Source: Ligustrum vulgare (Eukaryota > Streptophyta > Magnoliopsida > Lamiales > Oleaceae). Taken from it: DNA of 64,000 nt. The position numbers and the translations under genes are program-made. Shown in pieces: positions 11,279 to 21,805 of the stretch. Numbering within the stretch: position 1 is the stretch's first letter; the number at the start of each line of letters is the position of its first letter. The notes below the pieces were generated by a model. It searched no databases. It saw only the letters and a list, made by a program, of their open reading frames with translations, and had not been told where the DNA came from. The DNA lies in contig OY743183.1 of NCBI GenBank assembly GCA_963555705.1, positions 27,811,932 through 27,875,931 on the forward strand. Direction: 5' to 3'.

Positions 11279-12039
11279 TGTTATATGTCGAGCTGAGGTG
11301 GAGGATAAATTCAATAGTCAAAAGTCAATGGTCAATGCATCTCCTCAACAGTGAGACGATCTGAAACCAACGAATTTTTATGTAAGTATAACAGGCCAAA
11401 ACTTCAGCCCAGCATGACAGAACTGAGTTGGGGAACCAAGGTGAAATATAATGCCAAGGTGATCTCTTTAGGCGAGGTGATTCCATGTGCACGAGGTGAA
11501 ATTGTCTAATCCAGTTTGAATAGTGCAAACCAAGGTAAAAATGGAGGCTTTATAGAATGGTCAAATTAGCCAAATTATGTGTCACAAATCATTAATAACT
11601 GTAAGGTGTCAGTGTCATCATTTGATAGGAGTCTATTAGAATGTTAGTCACCAATGTCAATCACACTTGAAGGTGTGATTATTGTAATAATTATGTCTGA
11701 TCTCTTGTTTTACAATAAATAGGAGACATGAATACTCATTTATGGGCAATTAATACAAGAAACTCTCTCAACTTTCGTCATTTGAATATTGTGTCTCGAC
11801 CTGACCATCATATCAGCACCGAACTGGACGTGAATTTATCTTGCCCCATTTCAATTCTCTCTTGATCTAATAAACCGTTTATATAAACTTTACCCTTATT
11901 TTCTCTATATCCTAATCATCGAAAAAGGACCAGCATACTTGGCAAAAAAATTGTAAAATCAAGTTATTTCCACGTAAGAAGTCAGAATCATTTCCTGTAT
12001 ATTTGTTGACCAGCTTCGTGACAAAAAGTGACGTCAACA
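11279..12039 (+). repeat. 3' LTR of the Tat element
   Basis: A 761-bp LTR, TGTTATA...GTCAACA, followed by the TSD tatat. It aligns along its whole length with 775-1458 and retains the about 75 bp missing there. Candidate cis elements include tacaataaataggagac near 11710, an AT-rich region where a TATA-like promoter could sit; this is inference. Confidence 0.88.
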
Positions 12040-12382
12040 TATATTAAATTTCCAAAATAAAAAACTTTTATTGAGGTGATATTTTGTCGTCTCCATATGT
12101 TCGGATATTTAGAGACCATAAAAGTCGTCTCTATAAGTTGAACTTTTTAACGATGACATTTGTCATCACTGTAATTTAGATATAGTTTTGTCGTATTTAT
12201 ACGTTGAGCTCTTTAGAGACGAAATTTGTCATCCTACTCATATAGTGTCTTCAAAAATCACATTTAACATACGTACAACGAGGACATCTTGCGACTATGT
12301 CGTCGATGAAACTTAACAGAGTTGGATTCTACTTGTATAAAGACGATATATGTCGTTGCAAATGACGCTTTTCTTTGTGACG
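12040..12382 (+). mobile_element. CACTA-like element, right piece
   Basis: This piece contains many short gtcgtctc, gacgaaatttgtcatc and gacgatatatgtcgttg words, typical of subterminal repeats of small plant CACTA elements. It ends ttttctttgtgacg, an imperfect inverse of the left end, followed by agg at 12383-12385, matching agg at 651-653. The Tat element split it and duplicated tatat. The terminal match is imperfect, so the pairing of the two pieces is an inference. Confidence 0.42.
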
Positions 12383-12385
12383 AGG

Positions 12386-12751
12386 ATTCCATTTTTTTTT
12401 TTTTTTTTGAAGTTAAAACAAATGTATAAGAAACTACTGGAGTTAACTAAAAATAACACAAACTTAAATGATCTATGTAGCTCACAAATGACACTCATTC
12501 ACTCACTAGTCGTGATATCTATTCTTCATCTCGCCATTTACTCTCGCTAAATTTAATTTTTTAATTAAAATCCTATTTTGGGAGAGAATTTGGAAGGACA
12601 GTAATATATGCACACTTGATAAGATTGTCTATTCAATTCACTACAATTCGGACTTTGAGCCACTCAAATCAAAATATTTCGACGTTGCACACCTACTTTG
12701 TTCGGGAATTTCGATTCATCTACCCAATAAGAATAGATCCTAAAGTCCTTA
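12386..12751. other. AT-rich gap, no gene seen
   Basis: The stretch starts with a T run (12392-12408). Both strands hold only short frames without family resemblance. Confidence 0.5.
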
Positions 12752-12975
12752 GGGTTTGACCCAAAATAATTCATTTGCTCCAATTGATAATAAAGGCTCA
12801 TTAGGGCATTATATACTAGAAGTAAGCATGTGATTTGCACGTTTTATGTACAAGATGAATGGTACATTTAATGCTGTTGAAGTGTTAATAATGTTTTTGA
12901 AAGTAATTAAGGTAATTTCCATTGTTAAAGCAAAAAAAAAAAACTAAAATTGTAAATCAATTACAGTTTGTAATA
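12752..12975 (+). repeat. Left remnant of a second copia element (candidate)
   Basis: The segment gacccaaaataattcatttg ... ttgataataaaggctcatta at 12757-12830 matches a segment at about 20325-20400. The two copies bracket the whole copia ladder. The simplest reading is that they are LTR remains of the outer copia element, whose gag begins at about 18845. The element cannot be delimited from sequence alone. Confidence 0.4.
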
Positions 12976-13670
12976 AGTTGACCGATGACGGACTTTAATC
13001 CTATACTTTTGATTGTAACAAACAAGTTTGTCTTGTATTCTAACGTATATGTCTCATGTCTAAGCAATCTTCGAAAGTATCACAAGTACAAATCATTCTC
13101 GCAAATGAAGATAAAGCTACATTCAAGAAATGACATAAGAATCAATATAGCCTAAAGGCAAAGCATTGAGGCATACAAAGAAAATTGAGCATTTACAATA
13201 TTTTTCCAAACAATGTAAGGTTAACACATCAATCTTTGGTAATGCACTTGAAAAGTTCAGGTAAAACTTTAAATTCATTAAAATATTATTTCATAAGGTT
13301 TTCAATCTTAATAAATCAATATTGATCAAAACCTCTAAAAAACTGCATTTGAAGTTGGACAGATCGACCTCACATTTATCAGGTTGACCTCATGCCTGTT
13401 TTACAACTCATGTCGACCGCAAGATAGAGAGGTTGACCGTGTGTGATAGAAAAGTCGACCTCATTGACTCATTTTTAATCTCCGACGGCTATTTTCTCAT
13501 AATGGTTATTTTGAGGTCGAACACATCGGAACAAGTCAACCACAAGAGACAAAATGTGCGCGAAAGTTATTCTATATATAGCCTTCTCTTTTGCATTCAA
13601 TTTCAACAACTTCCAAGAGCATTTAAGAGAGAAATTTTTTTAGAAAATCATTGAGTCTTATTCACCAACA
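12976..13670 (+). repeat. Truncated 5' LTR of the Sirevirus-like copia
   Basis: This segment is collinear with 17249-17945, with many substitutions. It includes a run of tcgacc/ggttgacc motifs at 13362-13545 and a TATA-like tctatatatagcc near 13572. It stops at the shared word attgagtct, after which gag starts almost at once, so about 0.9 kb of LTR and the primer site are missing. Confidence 0.78.
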
Positions 13671-13679
13671 CTTCAAAAT

Positions 13680-14746
13680 AGCTAATCATAATATTGAGTG
13701 GCATTTTACAAATCGTCCTCCTTTATTGGATGATACACATTATAATTATTGGGAAACTAGAATGATGATTTATATTTAATCAGTCGATTATAATGTTTGG
13801 AAAGTTATTGAAATTTTTCATTATGTGCTTACTAAGGTCATTAAAGTTGATGGAAAATCGAATCAAACTATTTCAGAACCTAAAGAGGAATATGATGAGG
13901 ATAATAAACGAAAATTGTCTTTAAATGCTGGAGTCAAAAATTTACTCTCTCCGTTCTACAAAGATAGTCTCATTTCTATTTTCATTCAAATTAAGAAAAT
14001 GTAATTAATATATGTTGGAACTCTAAATTTACTTACATTTCACCTAATATACTCTTACATTGAATAATGAGTAGTTCACATTTGTTGATAACAATGCATA
14101 TTAAATAGGGGTATATTAGAAAATTAAGACATTAATATACTCTCAACAAGGAAAGTGGCCTATAATTTGAGAAAAAAAAAAGGAAATGAGCCTATCTTTG
14201 TGGAACGGATGGAGTACTTTATTATACTTTAAATATAAATGAATTTAATCGTATTAGCACATGTGATTCCGCATAAGATATTTGGCATGCATTATAAATC
14301 ACACAAATGGGTACAAACAAAATGAAAGAAATTAAGATAAATCTTTTGTTTAAAGATTTCGAAAAAAAAAATTATGAATCAAGATCAACCAGTTACTAGT
14401 ATGATTACTCGGTTTACCGATATTGTTAATGGCCTTAAAGGTTTGATCGTAAATTTTACTAATGGTGAACTTGTGAGAAAAATGCTTAGGCCTCTCTCCG
14501 AATATTGAGAATCCTTGAGGATGTTGATAGAGAATACCAAAGATATCAACATGTAACCACTGAAAGAGCTCTATGGAAATTTGATGACTTATGAGCTCAA
14601 TCACACCGAGAGAAAGGGGAAGTTTAGAAAAGACATAGATGATGAAATGAAGTATCCTCCTAGACGAAAAGTCGCCTTCAAATCATCAATGATGAAGAAA
14701 CCTCAAATTCAAACATGAGTAATGAGGAACTTGATGATCTTGTTCT
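13680..14746 (+). pseudogene. Copia gag, N-terminal part (broken)
   Basis: Nucleocapsid precursor of the Sirevirus-like copia. The opening reads RPPLLDDTHYNYWETRMM (about 13715-13770), the usual copia gag start in which the element describes binding a nucleic-acid target. SVDYNVWKVIE and the acidic NLSLNAG-like block follow. The gene is interrupted at 13945 by a Stowaway. It resumes with TCDSA, DIWHAL, HMGTNKMKE and a coiled segment ending LWKFDDL near 14590, and is cut again by Cassandra at 14747. Stops and a frameshift near 14370 are present. Confidence 0.72.
13945..14214. mobile_element. Stowaway MITE (copy 1)
   Basis: A 270-bp insertion flanked by TA (13943-13944 and 14215-14216). Its inverted ends are CTCTCTCCGTTCTACAAAGA and, on the right, tctttgtggaacggatggag. 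This is the Tc1/mariner-type Stowaway signature. It lies within copia gag. It has no coding capacity. Confidence 0.9.
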
Positions 14747-15023
14747 TGTAATACCCCGATCAAGAAAACTTAAGAGATATGATAGGTACTACTCATACCA
14801 ACAAGGTGCACCTTCTTTTCCGGAATTCCATCGTTAGAAACTCCACAGTTGAGCGTGCTTGGCTTGGAGAAATTCTAGGATGGGTGACCTCCTGGGAAGT
14901 TTTCTCGAGGAGCGTGCGAGTGAGGACAAAGCATGCTGAAAAGTCTCGTGTTGGTACAATGGGGACAGTACGCCGTCATCTAACGGCTGGGATAGCCCGT
15001 TAAGTGGGACCCAGGTCGTTACA
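14747..15023 (+). repeat. Cassandra left LTR
   Basis: 277 bp. The 5S-like domain at about 14793-14905 includes gagcgtgcttgg (A-box region) and aggatgggtgacctcctggg (C-box region), nearly identical to plant 5S rRNA. This internal pol III promoter would drive short RNAs. Confidence 0.93.
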
Positions 15024-15172
15024 AATGGTATCAGAGACGCCCGCCAGCCGAAAATCGGGAAATAAGTGCTACGCCATAGGGCGGGAGCCACCTCTAGAAT
15101 CCTAAGGCATGGCAACAGATCCTCAGATGAGTTAAGCGCGACGAGGACGTCGCGAGTCTAACATGGGGTGAT

Positions 15173-15449
15173 TGTAATACCCCGATCAAGAAAACTTAAG
15201 AGATATGATAGGTACTACTCATACCAACAAGGTGGACCTTCTTTTCCGGAAGTCCATCGTTAGAAACTCCATAGTTGAGCGTGCTTGGCTTGGAGAAATT
15301 CTAGGATGGGTGACCTCCAGGGAAGTTTTCTCGAGGAGCGTGGAAGTGAGGACAAAGCATGCTGAAAAGTCTCTTGTTGGTACAGTGGGGACAGTACGCC
15401 GTCATCTAACGGCTGAGATAGCCCGTTAAGTGGGACCCGGGTCATTACA
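15173..15449 (+). repeat. Cassandra right LTR
   Basis: 277 bp, the same length as the left LTR. The 5S-like domain is at about 15219-15331. The C-box region has one change (gacctccaggg for gacctcctggg), which could weaken TFIIIA binding. Confidence 0.93.
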
Positions 15450-16313
15450 GTTCTCCTCGTTAAAAATTGGATAGCTTTCACAACAACCGCCAATTTCAAA
15501 AGAAAGTAAAGGTGAGGAAAATAATAGGAAGATTGTTTGTTATGATTGTGACAAACCTGATCACAAAGGATCGAATGTCCCAACAAAAAAGAGATTCTTC
15601 AAGAAGAAAGCTCTCCAAGCTACTTGCGATGAAAGTGATGATGAAGAGTATGAAGAAAAAGAAAGTCAAGAAGAAGTTGCAAACAAATGCTTCATGGTCA
15701 TTGAAGATGCGGTAAACACAAATGAAAATCCTTCATATGATGATTTTTTTTTTTTTATAGACTTCATATGATGAATTATCTATTTCTTATGAAGAAATTA
15801 TTGACCCGTTTGAAAAACTTGATCTTAAACACGCCACCATAAAAAATCAACATATTTTTTTTAAAATATGAAACCAAAAATATTTTAGAAAAATAAATGT
15901 TTTTTTGAAAATGGAAAGGATGATCACAATGCTTTAATTAGAGAAAATCCATCTTTAAAAGAAAAAGTTATGGATTTGACAAATATTGTTCACAAATTCA
16001 CTCAATGTAAGAAAAACTTTGAGTTAATGATTGGTGAACAAAAATGTATTGTTGATAAAGGAGGAACTTAATATAAACATTTTCTAAAACAAAAATCTCT
16101 CAAAAATATTTTTGTTAAAGCTTCCACATCTTCTTCTTCTTCTTATCAAAGTATTACATGTATTTTTTGTAATAGAAATGGACATGTAGCTTTTAATTAT
16201 ATATTTAAAAAGAAACTACTTTTTGAAAGAAAGCACAAGTGGATTAAAAAGTTCACAAACACTAACTATCAAGGACCCAAAGTTGAATGGGTACCAAAGA
16301 CCAAACCTTAAAA
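15450..16313 (+). pseudogene. Copia gag, C-terminal part with two zinc knuckles (broken)
   Basis: Continuation of the Sirevirus-like gag after Cassandra. The first knuckle, VCYDCDKPDHKG near 15535-15570, has lost its last Cys. An acidic segment (CDESDDEEYEEKE) follows, then a coiled region. A second knuckle, CIFCNRNGHVAFNY near 16159-16200, has its last Cys replaced by Tyr. The GPKVEWVPK motif near 16270-16300 is typical of Sirevirus-type gag-pol boundaries. There are several frame changes and stops. Confidence 0.7.
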
Positions 16314-16319
16314 CACATT

Positions 16320-17240
16320 AGGTATCACCAAAGATAGAGAGCAATTGGTTCTTGGATAATGGATGCTCAAAGCACATGATAAAAAAAACAAAAATAAAAA
16401 TTTATTATCAAAATTCAAGAAGAAGGATGGGGTACATGTTACTTTTGAAGATAATGCCAAATAAAAATTATTGGTATTGGAAATATTGGTAACCATTCAT
16501 CTCTCTATATTGAAAATATTTTAGTAGTAGATAATCTCAAACATAACTTGATAAGTATTTGTCAATTATGTGATAAAGATTATCATATTAAATTCGATTC
16601 CTCCAAATGTCTTATTAAGGAAGCTACATCAAAAGAGGTATTGTTTATAGGAAGCCAAAGCAAAGATGTTTATGTCATTAACATTGAATTTGAAAAGGAA
16701 ATAATTTTTTTTTATCAAGTTTGAAAGATGACACTTGATTATGGTATAGAAGATTAGGTCATGTTAGTATGAACCTACTTTCAAAAATCTCAAAAAATTG
16801 CTTTGCCAAAGGTTTACCAAATTTGAAATTTGAAAAGGACAAAATTTGTGATACTTGTCAATTTGGAAAACAAATAAAGAGTTCTTTTAAAATCAAACAA
16901 TTTTTTTAACCATAAAACCTTTACAACTTCTACACATGGATCTTTCCGGACCTTCTAAAACCGTTAGTCTAAGTGGCAAGCACTATGCCTTCGTCATTGT
17001 TGATAACTTTTCAAAATTTACTTGGATTTTGTTTTCGAACCTGAAAAATGAAGTTTTAAAAACATTCTAATATATTTGCAAGAAGGTTCAAAATGAAAAT
17101 GGATATAAGATTACAACAATTAGAAGTGGTCATGGTAGAGAATTTTATAACATTACTTTTGATGGTTTTTGTAAAATTAATGGATATGAACATAATTCAA
17201 CAATATATATATTTCACCTTATTTGTCATAATAGAAAAAG
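16320..17240 (+). pseudogene. Copia protease remnant, GAG-pre-integrase and truncated integrase
   Basis: A protease-like WFLDNGCSKHM lies near 16340-16375, where the family has D-S-G. The GAG-pre-integrase block WYRRLGHVSMNLLSKISK and CDTCQFGK are near 16740-16870. The integrase core starts at PLQLLHMDLSGPS (first catalytic Asp, about 16920-16960) and continues through AFVIVDNFSKFTWILF. IRSGHGREF near 17122 has Gly where the second catalytic Asp is expected. The core breaks off near 17215, before the catalytic Glu. A purine-rich tract and the 3' LTR follow, so RT and RNase H are deleted. Confidence 0.75.
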
Positions 17241-17248
17241 AGAAAAAT

Positions 17249-18840
17249 TGTTGACCTATGGTTGACTTTAATCCTATAGTTTTGATTATAACAAACAAGT
17301 TTATCTTGTATTCTAATGTATATGTCTCATGTGTAAGCAATCTTTAAAAGTATCACAATACAAATTGTTCTCGCAAATGAAGATAAAGCCGCGTTCAAGC
17401 AATGACATAAGAAGCAACATAGCATGAAGGCAAAGCATTGAGGCATACAAAGAAATTGAGCATTTACAATAGTTTTCCAAAATAATGTAAGGTTAACACA
17501 TCAATCTTTGACAATGCATTTCAAAAGCTGAAGTAAAACTTTCAATATCATTAAAATACTTTTTCATAAGGTTTTCAAACATAGAAAAATCAACCTTGAT
17601 CAAAACCTTAGAAAAAATGCATTTGAAGTTTGATAGGACAACCTCACATTTATCAGTCGACCTCATGCCTGTTTTACAATGCAGGTCGACTACAAGATAG
17701 AGAGGTCAACCATGTGTGCTGGACAATTCGACCTCATTTTCAGGCAGGTTGACCTCATTGACTCATTTTTAATATCCAACAGCCATTTTCTCATAAAAGC
17801 TATTTTGAGGTCGACCGCATCAGAGCAAGTCGACTACAAGAGACTGGTCGTGTGCAAAAATTGTTCAATAAATAACCTTATCTTTCGCATTCAATTTCAA
17901 CAACTTCTAAGAGCATTTAGGAGAGGAATTTATTGAGAAAATAATTGAGTCTACATCACTTAGAACCTATTTCATTGATTACAAATGAATCTCTTGATTG
18001 ATTCAACTTCTCTTCTTCTATTTCATTAAGATTCCCATTGTATAAGAAAACTTTTCAAATTCAATTATTCTTACTTCTTCTTTATAAATGTCTTCTTCAC
18101 CAAAACTTTCATTAAAGTGTAAATCCCTCTTCATACTTATCTTGTATTACTTGTTTAGAGAAATCATTGGTTGAAAGCTTTGATTCAAGATACATATTAT
18201 CTCATCATTTATTTTTCAATCATCATAGTTTCTCAACTAAACACTTGAGCTAAATTCATTGCTATCTATTTTAGTGTTAGCCAAACTCTCTTGATACTTG
18301 ACCTGAATATATCATTTTTAATAGAGTTATTTCAATTGTAAAATTATCATTTGTATTTTGGTGGATTTGAGAGCCTTTGAAAAATCGATTTTTGTTAAGG
18401 ATAAGTTAAGTCACCTAAAGATAAGTAATCCTTGTTGTAAATCACCAATGAATAAGTACTCCTTGTTGTAAGTCACCAATGAATAAATGCTCCTTGTTGT
18501 AAGCACTTAAGGATTGATACTCCTCATTGTAAGTTACCACGATAGTAGATTGTGCCCTTGTTCATGAAGAGAGCTTGATAACAAGGGCATAGAACACACG
18601 GTGTATTGAACCCAATTAAATCCACTTGTCACTTTTACGTTATTGCACTTACTTTGAATTGCTTATTACATTGTGGTATATTTATTTAAGTGACATGACT
18701 TGATTTAAATTATCAAATTTACTTATACACTTCTCTTATTATGCTTTGCTTTAATATCTTGTGTATTGATTTTTTTTAGATTATTTATCGAAAAAGTTTC
18801 AAAAACCAATTTACCCCATCTTGATTAGTTATTCTTTATC
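17249..18840 (+). repeat. 3' LTR of the Sirevirus-like copia
   Basis: Starts TGTTGACC after a purine-rich aatagaaaaagagaaaaa. The first about 700 bp match 12976-13670; the rest (to about 18840) has no partner left in the window because the 5' copy is truncated. Near 18400-18540 the phrase ccttgttgtaagtcaccaat recurs three to four times with a step near 40-50 bp. The right border is inferred from where gag-like sequence of another copia begins. Confidence 0.65.
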
Positions 18841-18844
18841 AAAT

Positions 18845-20080
18845 TTTGCCAAGTTCGAGGTGGAACAATTTGACGAAAAGAATAATTTCAATATTAAAGT
18901 ACATTTGAAGATGTTCTTGTGCAACATAAACTTTATAAAGTTTTGCAGTGTAAGAGGTCAAAAGAGATGAAATATGCAAGTTAGGAAGAAGTGAAAGTGA
19001 AGACAACTAGTACAATCAAATTGACTTAACCTGAGGTAAAGTATAGGATTTTGAAAAAGAAATCTCCTTCTAGGTTACTGAAAACACTAGAATATTTGTA
19101 CAGTTCTAAATCCTTAAATAATAGGCTTTATTTGAAGAAGCAATTATATGAGTTGAAGATGGATAATGATATTTATGTTAGGGACCACCTGAATAAATTT
19201 AATAAATGTGTGACAAAGTTACTGAATGTGGACATGAAAATTGAGGATAAAGATAATGTGATTATTTTATTATCTTCCTTACCTAAATCATATGAGATGT
19301 GGGTGATCAAGTTGCTAGATGGTAAATCTACTTTAACAGTGAATGAGGTTTCGATTGCATTGTTAGAGATGATTAACATTAAGAAGCCAAGTGGTAATGT
19401 GAATAGTGATCGAGTTCTATTGACCATCTGAAAATTTGCAAATAGAAGTGAATCAAGATGAAGAAATTACGGTTAGAGAGATCAATCTCAATCTCGTTCT
19501 TGGAGAGATGTAAAGTGTTATTTACTACCGCAAGAAGGAATACGTTCTAAGACAATGTAGAGAATTGACTAAGCATCTTGAAGCAAAGAGAAGTAAAGAA
19601 ACTCAAGAGGCATCAGATACACAAGTACGGTGAAGAATAATTATGATCTTTAAGATGTTTTTTGTGTTGCTAATTACAAGAGTCCAGTTAGTGTTAGTGT
19701 TTGATTTTTGAATTTGGGATGCTTTTACCACATGTCCACAAACTGGTTTGAGAATTATGAGTCATGTGATGAGCATTATGTTTTTGTGACTCGTGATAAA
19801 AAACTTGAAGTTAAGGATCCAGGTACTATGAAAGTGAAGATGTTTGATTGAGTGATGAGACTACTAACGGGTGTTTTGCCTATCCAAGATTGAAGCAAAG
19901 TTTAATATCATTGAGAGCATTGGATATGTTGAGCTATGAATATTCTGGCAAGGCTAATGCAGTAATTGTGAAAAAATAATTATATGGCAATAATGAAATG
20001 GGAAAAGTTGATAATTTTTATAGACTAATAGGAAGGATAATTCATGTGGAGCTGGAAGGTTATAGTCTCAGCGAAGAAGT
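18845..20080 (+). pseudogene. gag and protease/pre-integrase remnant of a second copia
   Basis: The start KFEVEQFDEKNNF near 18851 is the conserved opening of another copia gag group. The best open piece is 19051-19431 (SLNNRLYLKKQLYELKMDND, then DNVIILLSSLPKSYEMWV), the UBN2-type gag domain. A degraded zinc knuckle lies near 19520-19560. At 19705-19740, FLNLGCFYHMS corresponds to the protease D-S-G region, with the Asp changed to Asn. A GAG-pre-integrase-like segment ends near 20070. The 5' part of this element would lie left of 12976, so the Sirevirus-like copia appears to have inserted at its leader. Confidence 0.65.
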
Positions 20081-20324
20081 TTTCCACTATTGTTGAAGTT
20101 TGTAAATTGCCCGAGACCGGATCTATGGCTAATGGTAAGAATGTTGATGACGTAATTTAAAGATGTCAAAACGAAAGATGATGTTTAATGAATCTTTTAG
20201 TATGGTTCATATTTATAAAAATTAATTGGGTTATAGTGGTATCTTCAAATAAAGGGGTACGAAGATGGAGTTTTAGGATATGTTGTGATTTAGAGAATTT
20301 TGAGTCAAGATGGATATAATTGCA

Positions 20325-20400
20325 TTTCACCCAAAATAATTCATTGCTTGATTTGCTTCGGTTGATAATAAAGGATCATTAGCGCAATGATGTTATTATA
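20325..20400 (+). repeat. Right copy of the repeat at 12757-12830
   Basis: cacccaaaataattcattgc ... ttgataataaaggatcatta matches the left copy with a short indel. See the left copy for interpretation. Confidence 0.45.
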
Positions 20401-21130
20401 TATTTATACATGGAAAAAAAAAAAAAGACAACACTAAGAGAGATAGAGAGAAAAAGAAAATATGTTTATTGTTATTTATTTGTATATGGAGGAGCTGTGA
20501 GGATGAGAAAAATATTATATTGAGTGATTTAATTTTTCTCATCAATAAAAAATGCCCTTCTCTCGTGATTATCAATAGTCAGCTGAGTTACATTAAATTA
20601 TTATTTTTTTCTTTTGTCCTTTTTTGTAGCGTTATTTGAGTGAGATTTGTTTATTTTTTCCAAAAAATATTATAATATATTTGAATGAGAAATTGATTTT
20701 TTCACTACAAGTTGTTCATAGATAAATGTTAAAAACTAAGTGATTAAAGAATATGCCATTTCACGAGTAATTCTATTTTATTTTTTATTTTTTGAAGGGA
20801 TATAAAGTAATGTTAAGAGATGAATCTCAAATATTTAATTATATATATAAACACGCATATATTAATTCATATATAAGAGTAAATTATTATTTTTAACAAG
20901 TTTGGCATTTTAGCATTGAACTCCAATGTTCAATATATAATATCAAAGTTCATTAAATTCAAACGAACAATTTGACCAGCTTAAAGTTCAAATGAGCATT
21001 CAAGTTTTAATATTGGTATGCAAAATGAATCACTACTTACGGAATATGTTAAGGCATGAATCCTACGTCAATTAAATATAAATATTTTACTTAATATACA
21101 AGAGTTGGAATTACACTTTTTAAAATTGAA
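20401..21130. other. AT-rich gap, no gene seen
   Basis: A run of A (20408-20422) is followed by gagagatagagagaaaaaga. Otherwise this is AT-rich DNA with no frame over 60 codons. Confidence 0.5.
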
Positions 21131-21133
21131 TTT

Positions 21134-21511
21134 CAAACTTTAGCTTTATTTTGATAAATTGTTTATAAACGATTGTTTATAAATAAAAATGTAACAACAT
21201 TTTGTTCAATTTTTTAAAGTTAAAAATGGTGGAAGGAAATCTTTGACAAATCGAAATTGTTGAATGTTCAAAAAAATTATCAGATGAGATATTGTTACAT
21301 GGTTATTTATAAATAAAATTTATCAAATGGATTGTTTGATATAAATTAAAATCTAGATTTTAAACAATTTTTACTGATAAAAAATTTTCGCTTGCCATTT
21401 TTTACTTTAAAAAAATGAACCACCAAAATATTATCACGTCACTATTTATAAATAATATTTATAAACAGTCGTTTATATATAGTTTACCAAATAAAGACTA
21501 AGTCAAAGTTA
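21134..21511. mobile_element. MITE with long imperfect inverted ends
   Basis: The left end (aactttagctttattttgat ... cgattgtttataaat, 21136-21183) reads as the inverse of the right end (tttataaacagtcg ... agactaagtcaaagtt, to 21511). The arms are about 46 bp with a few changes. The tttggtaaac/tttataaac style matches the AT-rich MITE family found throughout the window. No clear target duplication. The flanking 21512-21795 holds nothing recognisable. Confidence 0.55.
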
Positions 21512-21805
21512 ATAATCAATCTCAACTACAGATTTCGTAGACTCATAATTTATCAACCACATATCTTATTAATTTTTATCAGAATTTACTAAAAATTTAA
21601 TTTTAAAAGCAAGGGCTAAAAATAGAGATTGAAGATAATAATTTTTTGTATTGAAGTACGAAAAAATGCATCTTTCATTTTCATAATTCATAGCAAAGAG
21701 GTGAGGCAATAGAATCAATTAGAATGGACCAATTGATGTGATTGGAAAATGAGAGAGGGACTGAAAATAAATTCAGTGGGGTGCAAAAAATATGAATATT
21801 GTTGG

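Larger units (their letters stand above)
775..12039 (+). mobile_element. Ty3/gypsy LTR retrotransposon, Tat lineage
   Basis: This is a structurally complete element of 11.3 kb. LTRs begin TGTTATA and the 3' LTR ends CAACA. The 5-bp target duplication tatat is present at 770-774 and 12040-12044. The order is 5' LTR, primer site, gag, protease, RT, RNase H, integrase, two tandem-repeat blocks, an antisense gene, polypurine tract, 3' LTR. Several features fit the plant Tat/Ogre-like clade: a second RNase H-like domain, extra antisense coding capacity downstream of pol, and tandem repeats in the 3' region. All frames are broken and the LTRs are only about 85% identical over the first 100 bp by eye, so the insertion is old and immobile on its own. 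Confidence 0.88.
14747..15449 (+). mobile_element. Cassandra TRIM retrotransposon (complete)
   Basis: A 703-bp terminal-repeat retrotransposon in miniature. Two 277-bp LTRs (TGTAATACCCC...TTACA) flank a 149-bp internal region with a tRNA-Met type primer site (tggtatcagag, 15026-15036) and a purine tract (aacatggggtgat) before the second LTR. It encodes no protein. Each LTR carries a 5S rRNA-like domain, the hallmark of Cassandra. The target duplication gttct at 14742-14746 and 15450-15454 is exact. The LTRs differ at about 11 positions (about 96% identity by eye), making this one of the youngest insertions in the window. Movement would depend on enzymes from another LTR element. Confidence 0.95.
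12976..18840 (+). mobile_element. Ty1/copia element, Sirevirus-like, with internal deletion
   Basis: Direct repeats at 12976-13670 and 17249-about 17945 are LTR sequence beginning (T/A)GTTGACC. Between them lie gag, two zinc knuckles, a protease remnant, a GAG-pre-integrase domain and the first half of integrase. RT and RNase H are absent: integrase runs directly into the 3' LTR. A second deletion removed the 3' part of the 5' LTR and the leader. A Stowaway and a Cassandra TRIM sit inside gag. No target duplication was identified, so the right end near 18840 is approximate. Confidence 0.75.

Noticed and set aside
14793..14905. A functional 5S rRNA gene
   Set aside because: Only the promoter-bearing part resembles 5S rRNA, it is embedded in a TRIM LTR and is duplicated with it. 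It is not a rDNA unit.
14779..15429. Two nearly identical 74-codon frames
   Set aside because: They are readings through the two Cassandra LTRs and their 5S rRNA-like domain, so not proteins.
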